Virus record (IMG/VR): IMGVR_UViG_3300007609_000087
Span: 1-24,728 of that record
Direction: 5' to 3' (one strand)
From: a virus
Length of the DNA: 24,728 nucleotides
Under the pieces are notes generated by a model, which had not been told where the DNA came from, searched no databases, and worked only from the letters and a program-made list of their open reading frames with translations. Position numbers and translations under genes: made by a program. Shown piece after piece: positions 22,679-24,728 of the stretch (the stretch's first letter is position 1; each line of letters begins with the position of its first letter).

Positions 22679-23385
22679 CACAGCCTCTCCTTCATAAATA
22701 CCTTGACCCACTGTGCACATATGTCACTTCGTACAATGTCTTCTACACCGAACTCAATGACTGGTACAGGGAGCATGTGTTTCTTTGCTAGGTGAATAAC
22801 CTTCGACAGACCATCTGCTTCTTTCAGGTCTGACTGTTGTACGTCACCATTAAGAACGATAGTAGTACCTTCACCTACCCTTGTCAAGAGCATCTTCAAC
22901 TCATGTGTTGTGATGTTCTGTGTCTCGTCTACGATAATGAAGGCATTGTCAAAGCTACGACCACGCATGAGAGCTAGAGGTGCCATCTCAATGTTACCGT
23001 TCTTGATCCCTGTCTCTACAGCACCCTTACCTAGGTGTTTAATGAGAACATCTAAGACAGGTAACGCCCAAGGGTAAGTCTTCTCCTCAAGGGAACCAGG
23101 CAGGTAGCCAATGTCCTTGCCTACAGACACGTGTGGGCGGGTGATAACAATCTTGTCGATCTCTTTAGTCGTGTAGAGGTCAGAGGCGTAGGTGGCAGTT
23201 ACGTAGGTCTTACCTGTACCAGCAGGCCCAAGGACGAACACTTGCTGAGATTCTTTCAGTGCATCAATAAACTCTTTCTGCCTATCGGTACGAGGTACAA
23301 GCCCAGAAGTCTTCTTAGCAGACGCATTCTTGTAGTTAGTCTTGCGTCTAGTCTTGGTTGGCTTCTTAGGGAAATCATCGTCCAC
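22678..23385 (-). CDS. phoH: PhoH-like P-loop ATPase
   Basis: This is a 235-residue protein. A basic N-terminal tail of about 30 residues (KKPTKTRRKTNYKNASAKK) precedes the PhoH core. Walker A is GPAGTGKT at 53-60 and Walker B is FIIVDETQN at 149-157. The family's VITRPHVSVGKDIGYLPGSL lies near 80-99, and VLNGDVQQSDL follows Walker B. phoH is a common auxiliary gene of marine phages. Its cellular role is debated (RNA metabolism or phosphate stress), so no pathway is asserted. The start is GTG at 23385 with AAGGAG at 23396-23401. It overlaps the glutaredoxin gene by 11 bases and the next gene by one. Confidence 0.93.
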   Translation of the reverse strand: MDDDFPKKPTKTRRKTNYKNASAKKTSGLVPRTDRQKEFIDALKESQQVFVLGPAGTGKTYVTATYASDLYTTKEIDKIVITRPHVSVGKDIGYLPGSLEEKTYPWALPVLDVLIKHLGKGAVETGIKNGNIEMAPLALMRGRSFDNAFIIVDETQNITTHELKMLLTRVGEGTTIVLNGDVQQSDLKEADGLSKVIHLAKKHMLPVPVIEFGVEDIVRSDICAQWVKVFMKERL

Positions 23386-23608
23386 GAGTTAGGTTCTCCT
23401 TGAGTTCTGTGTACCCACCAATCAGGTCACCCTCTGGCGAGAACACTTGTGGTACGGTGGTGAGACTAGCCTTCTTCATAAGACTTAGCAACCACACATT
23501 CTTGTAGTCCTGTACGTTGTAGGTAACGTACCTCTCCTCTGCTCCGTCCAGCAATGCCTTAGCACTGTCACAGAAGTTGCATTGATTACGTGTAAGTATA
23601 ACGTACAT
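23375..23608 (-). CDS. Glutaredoxin
   Basis: This is a 77-residue protein. The CNFC active site (C10, C13) lies after the first strand MYVILTRNQ. The cis-Pro loop TTVPQVF has P53, and GGYTEL at 64-69 is the glutathione-site signature. Start ATG 23608 is preferred (GGAG six bases upstream). The longer frame to 23638 would run into the tRNA gene. It would reduce disulfides, most plausibly those of the ribonucleotide reductase encoded upstream in the same operon. A thioredoxin-like partner cannot be excluded. Confidence 0.9.
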   Translation of the reverse strand: MYVILTRNQCNFCDSAKALLDGAEERYVTYNVQDYKNVWLLSLMKKASLTTVPQVFSPEGDLIGGYTELKENLTRGR

Positions 23609-23630
23609 CTTTCGCTCCAAGGTGTTAGGT

Positions 23631-23707
23631 TGGCCCACCCTGCAGGACTCGAACCTGCAACCCTCTGCTTAGAAGGCAGATGCTCTATCCAGTTGAGCTA
23701 AGGGTGG
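23631..23707 (-). tRNA. tRNA-Arg (anticodon UCU), CCA encoded
   Basis: The minus strand folds into a full cloverleaf. The acceptor stem CCACCCT/AGGGTGG has seven perfect pairs. The D stem is GCTC/GAGC with a GG-containing loop. The anticodon stem TCTGC/GCAGA has loop CTTCTAA, anticodon TCT at 23671-23673. The T arm is GCAGG-TTCGAGT-CCTGC. Discriminator G at 23634 is followed by an encoded CCA (23631-23633). It reads AGA codons and may also help with AGG. It lies between the reductase and glutaredoxin genes on the same strand, so it is probably cut out of the operon transcript. Confidence 0.95.
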
Positions 23708-23713
23708 GTAAGC

Positions 23714-23729
23714 AAGGCCCGAAGGCCTC
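23714..23729 (-). other. UUCG-tetraloop hairpin between reductase gene and tRNA
   Basis: On the minus strand AGGCC-TTCG-GGCCT forms five GC-rich pairs (six with a G-T wobble) around the stable C(TTCG)G loop, immediately after the reductase stop (23734) and seven bases before the tRNA. There is no T-run, so it is more likely an mRNA 3'-end stabiliser or processing boundary than a terminator. Confidence 0.6.
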
Positions 23730-23733
23730 ACTG

Positions 23734-24728
23734 TTAGGTTAGGTCTACGATCTCACAACTATCACCAGAACAAGCTAGTGTCTGACTACCCGCTGTGTTG
23801 TCCTCTTGCTCATAGTCTGATAGCTTAGACCAGTCAATAGCAGAAGGCATCAAAGACAGCAACTCTTTGTAGTCTGACTTACCTACCTCTTGGTACGGTG
23901 CTTGTTGGTATGTGTGTTCGTTGTAAGGCAGGAAGGACACACCAGACATCTCATCGAAGTGCTTGTAGACGAAGGCACCTACCTCGAACCACTCATCACC
24001 TTTGACGTTGATTGTCACAGATGGTTTGTGTTCACACCATGCACGTTGATACGCTAGCCACATCTCTAGTTGCTCAATGGCCGACAGATCAGATGTAGTA
24101 ACTGCACCCTCAGGGGCTTTCATAGGGAAGCTGAACACCGTAGTCTGGTCAGGCTTCATTACGTCAGGCTCGTTAGGGATACCCTGATCAATCATGAACT
24201 GTGTCAAGGGGTCTTTGTTGTCGCCACGCACAGTGCGAATGTAATACTCTGAGTGACGAGCATGAATACCACTAGCAGAGTCAACAAGTTGGGAGACAGT
24301 GCCAGAAGGCTTGACGCAAGTGATAGCAGCAGACACAGGGATACCAAGGCGTTCAGCCCACTTAGCATTCGTAGCAACGGCAATAGCTTTAAGACGTTCA
24401 AGGGTCTTCTCCAATCCTTGGTTCTTTGTTGTAGTCAGTGGGTTGTCCATGATGCCTGTTAGAGACACGCCGAGCAACCGCTCTTCTTCGGTGTTGCGCT
24501 GCCACACCTTTCGCAGGTACGGGAACTTAGTGAAGGACGACTGGATCGTACCCAGAATGGTTGCCAACTCGACCTTTCGTTCAAGAGATTCCACAGTGTC
24601 AGTAGCACGTACAACAACCTCCGTTAGGTTACAGAACTGGTATGGGCGTAGGATGATCTCACTGCACGGGTTGGTCCCGAAGTCTTGATCAGCGTCACGG
24701 CGTCCATTCTTAGCTGACTGTTTCTTAG
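23734..24728 (-). CDS. nrdJ: Adenosylcobalamin-dependent ribonucleotide reductase, C-terminal part (partial)
   Basis: These are the C-terminal 330 residues of a class II reductase; the 5' part lies beyond the right edge, and the first complete codon is 24724-24726. The active-site strand NPCSEI (residues 19-24 of the visible part) has the Asn-Cys-Glu set that makes and uses the thiyl radical. The finger loop LLGVSLTGIMDNP, the ITCVKPSGTVSQLVDSASG stretch and HARHSEYYIRTVRGDNKDPL fit the monomeric ribonucleoside-triphosphate reductase type. The C-terminus ends CSGDSCEIVDL; a Cys-x4-Cys pair is spaced as in the Lactobacillus enzyme (731/736), the pair that passes electrons into the active site. 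It would make dNTPs for phage replication using B12 from the host, with the adjacent glutaredoxin as possible reductant. A GTG at 24594 is internal, not the start. Confidence 0.9.
   Translation of the reverse strand, partial: KKQSAKNGRRDADQDFGTNPCSEIILRPYQFCNLTEVVVRATDTVESLERKVELATILGTIQSSFTKFPYLRKVWQRNTEEERLLGVSLTGIMDNPLTTTKNQGLEKTLERLKAIAVATNAKWAERLGIPVSAAITCVKPSGTVSQLVDSASGIHARHSEYYIRTVRGDNKDPLTQFMIDQGIPNEPDVMKPDQTTVFSFPMKAPEGAVTTSDLSAIEQLEMWLAYQRAWCEHKPSVTINVKGDEWFEVGAFVYKHFDEMSGVSFLPYNEHTYQQAPYQEVGKSDYKELLSLMPSAIDWSKLSDYEQEDNTAGSQTLACSGDSCEIVDLT

Noticed and set aside
23609-23638. Longer glutaredoxin start at 23638
   Set aside because: It lies in the tRNA 3' end; ATG 23608 has GGAG at proper spacing and gives the normal glutaredoxin N-terminus.
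23631-23707. tRNA gene as a phage attachment site
   Set aside because: It is a complete tRNA inside an operon; no integrase and no direct repeat of its 3' end is seen in the window.
24592-24594. GTG at 24594 as start of the reductase gene
   Set aside because: The frame continues upstream through the NPCSEI active-site motif to the window edge, so the GTG is an internal valine.
1-24728. CRISPR array, insertion sequence, or defence island
   Set aside because: No regularly spaced repeats, no transposase, no restriction or toxin-antitoxin genes; the only mobile-type gene is the GIY-YIG endonuclease.

Overview
The window looks like a piece of a lytic, T7-like podovirus (short-tailed, tailed dsDNA phage). 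It holds a nearly complete virion-structure block, a lysis cassette and the end of a nucleotide-metabolism block. A B12-dependent ribonucleotide reductase, PhoH, a glutaredoxin and T7-type tail-tube and internal virion proteins together point to the 'cobavirus'/SIO1-like group that infects marine Rhodobacteraceae. That placement is inferred from gene content and remembered families, not from a database search.

Plus strand, 1 to about 22123, reads as one long block of tightly packed late genes. It opens with the last codons of an upstream gene, a large repeat-built tail fibre/adhesin protein, a GIY-YIG homing-type endonuclease coupled to it, and a tail-fibre assembly chaperone-like protein. 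Next come the large terminase, portal, a small unknown protein, scaffold, major capsid protein (followed by a UUCG hairpin) and a head decoration/fibre candidate. Then come tail tubular protein A, a small overlapping gene, tail tubular protein B, a GNAT acetyltransferase, and three internal/ejection proteins of 223, 1441 and 865 residues. The 865-residue protein carries a transglycosylase-like domain at its C-terminal side. The lysis set follows: an M15 peptidase endolysin, a one-TM coiled-coil protein (i-spanin-like or holin), a two-TM holin candidate, and a nested lipoprotein (o- or u-spanin candidate). Three very basic mini-proteins of 88, 51 and 34 residues are chained by TAATG overlaps. 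Most junctions are stop/start overlaps or short gaps with a Shine-Dalgarno, so translational coupling is the rule, and no convincing internal promoter is visible.

A strong bidirectional terminator (22132-22167) separates the plus-strand genes from a convergent minus-strand operon. Read from the right edge this is: 3' end of an adenosylcobalamin-dependent ribonucleotide reductase (cut by the window), a UUCG hairpin, a tRNA-Arg(UCU) with encoded CCA, glutaredoxin, PhoH, a two-TM mini-protein, and a zinc-ribbon-DUF3310 protein. Reductase plus glutaredoxin would supply dNTPs for phage replication.

Not seen in the window: RNA polymerase, DNA polymerase, integrase, a recognisable small terminase, CRISPR arrays or insertion sequences. 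No gene-free stretch exceeds 65 bases.
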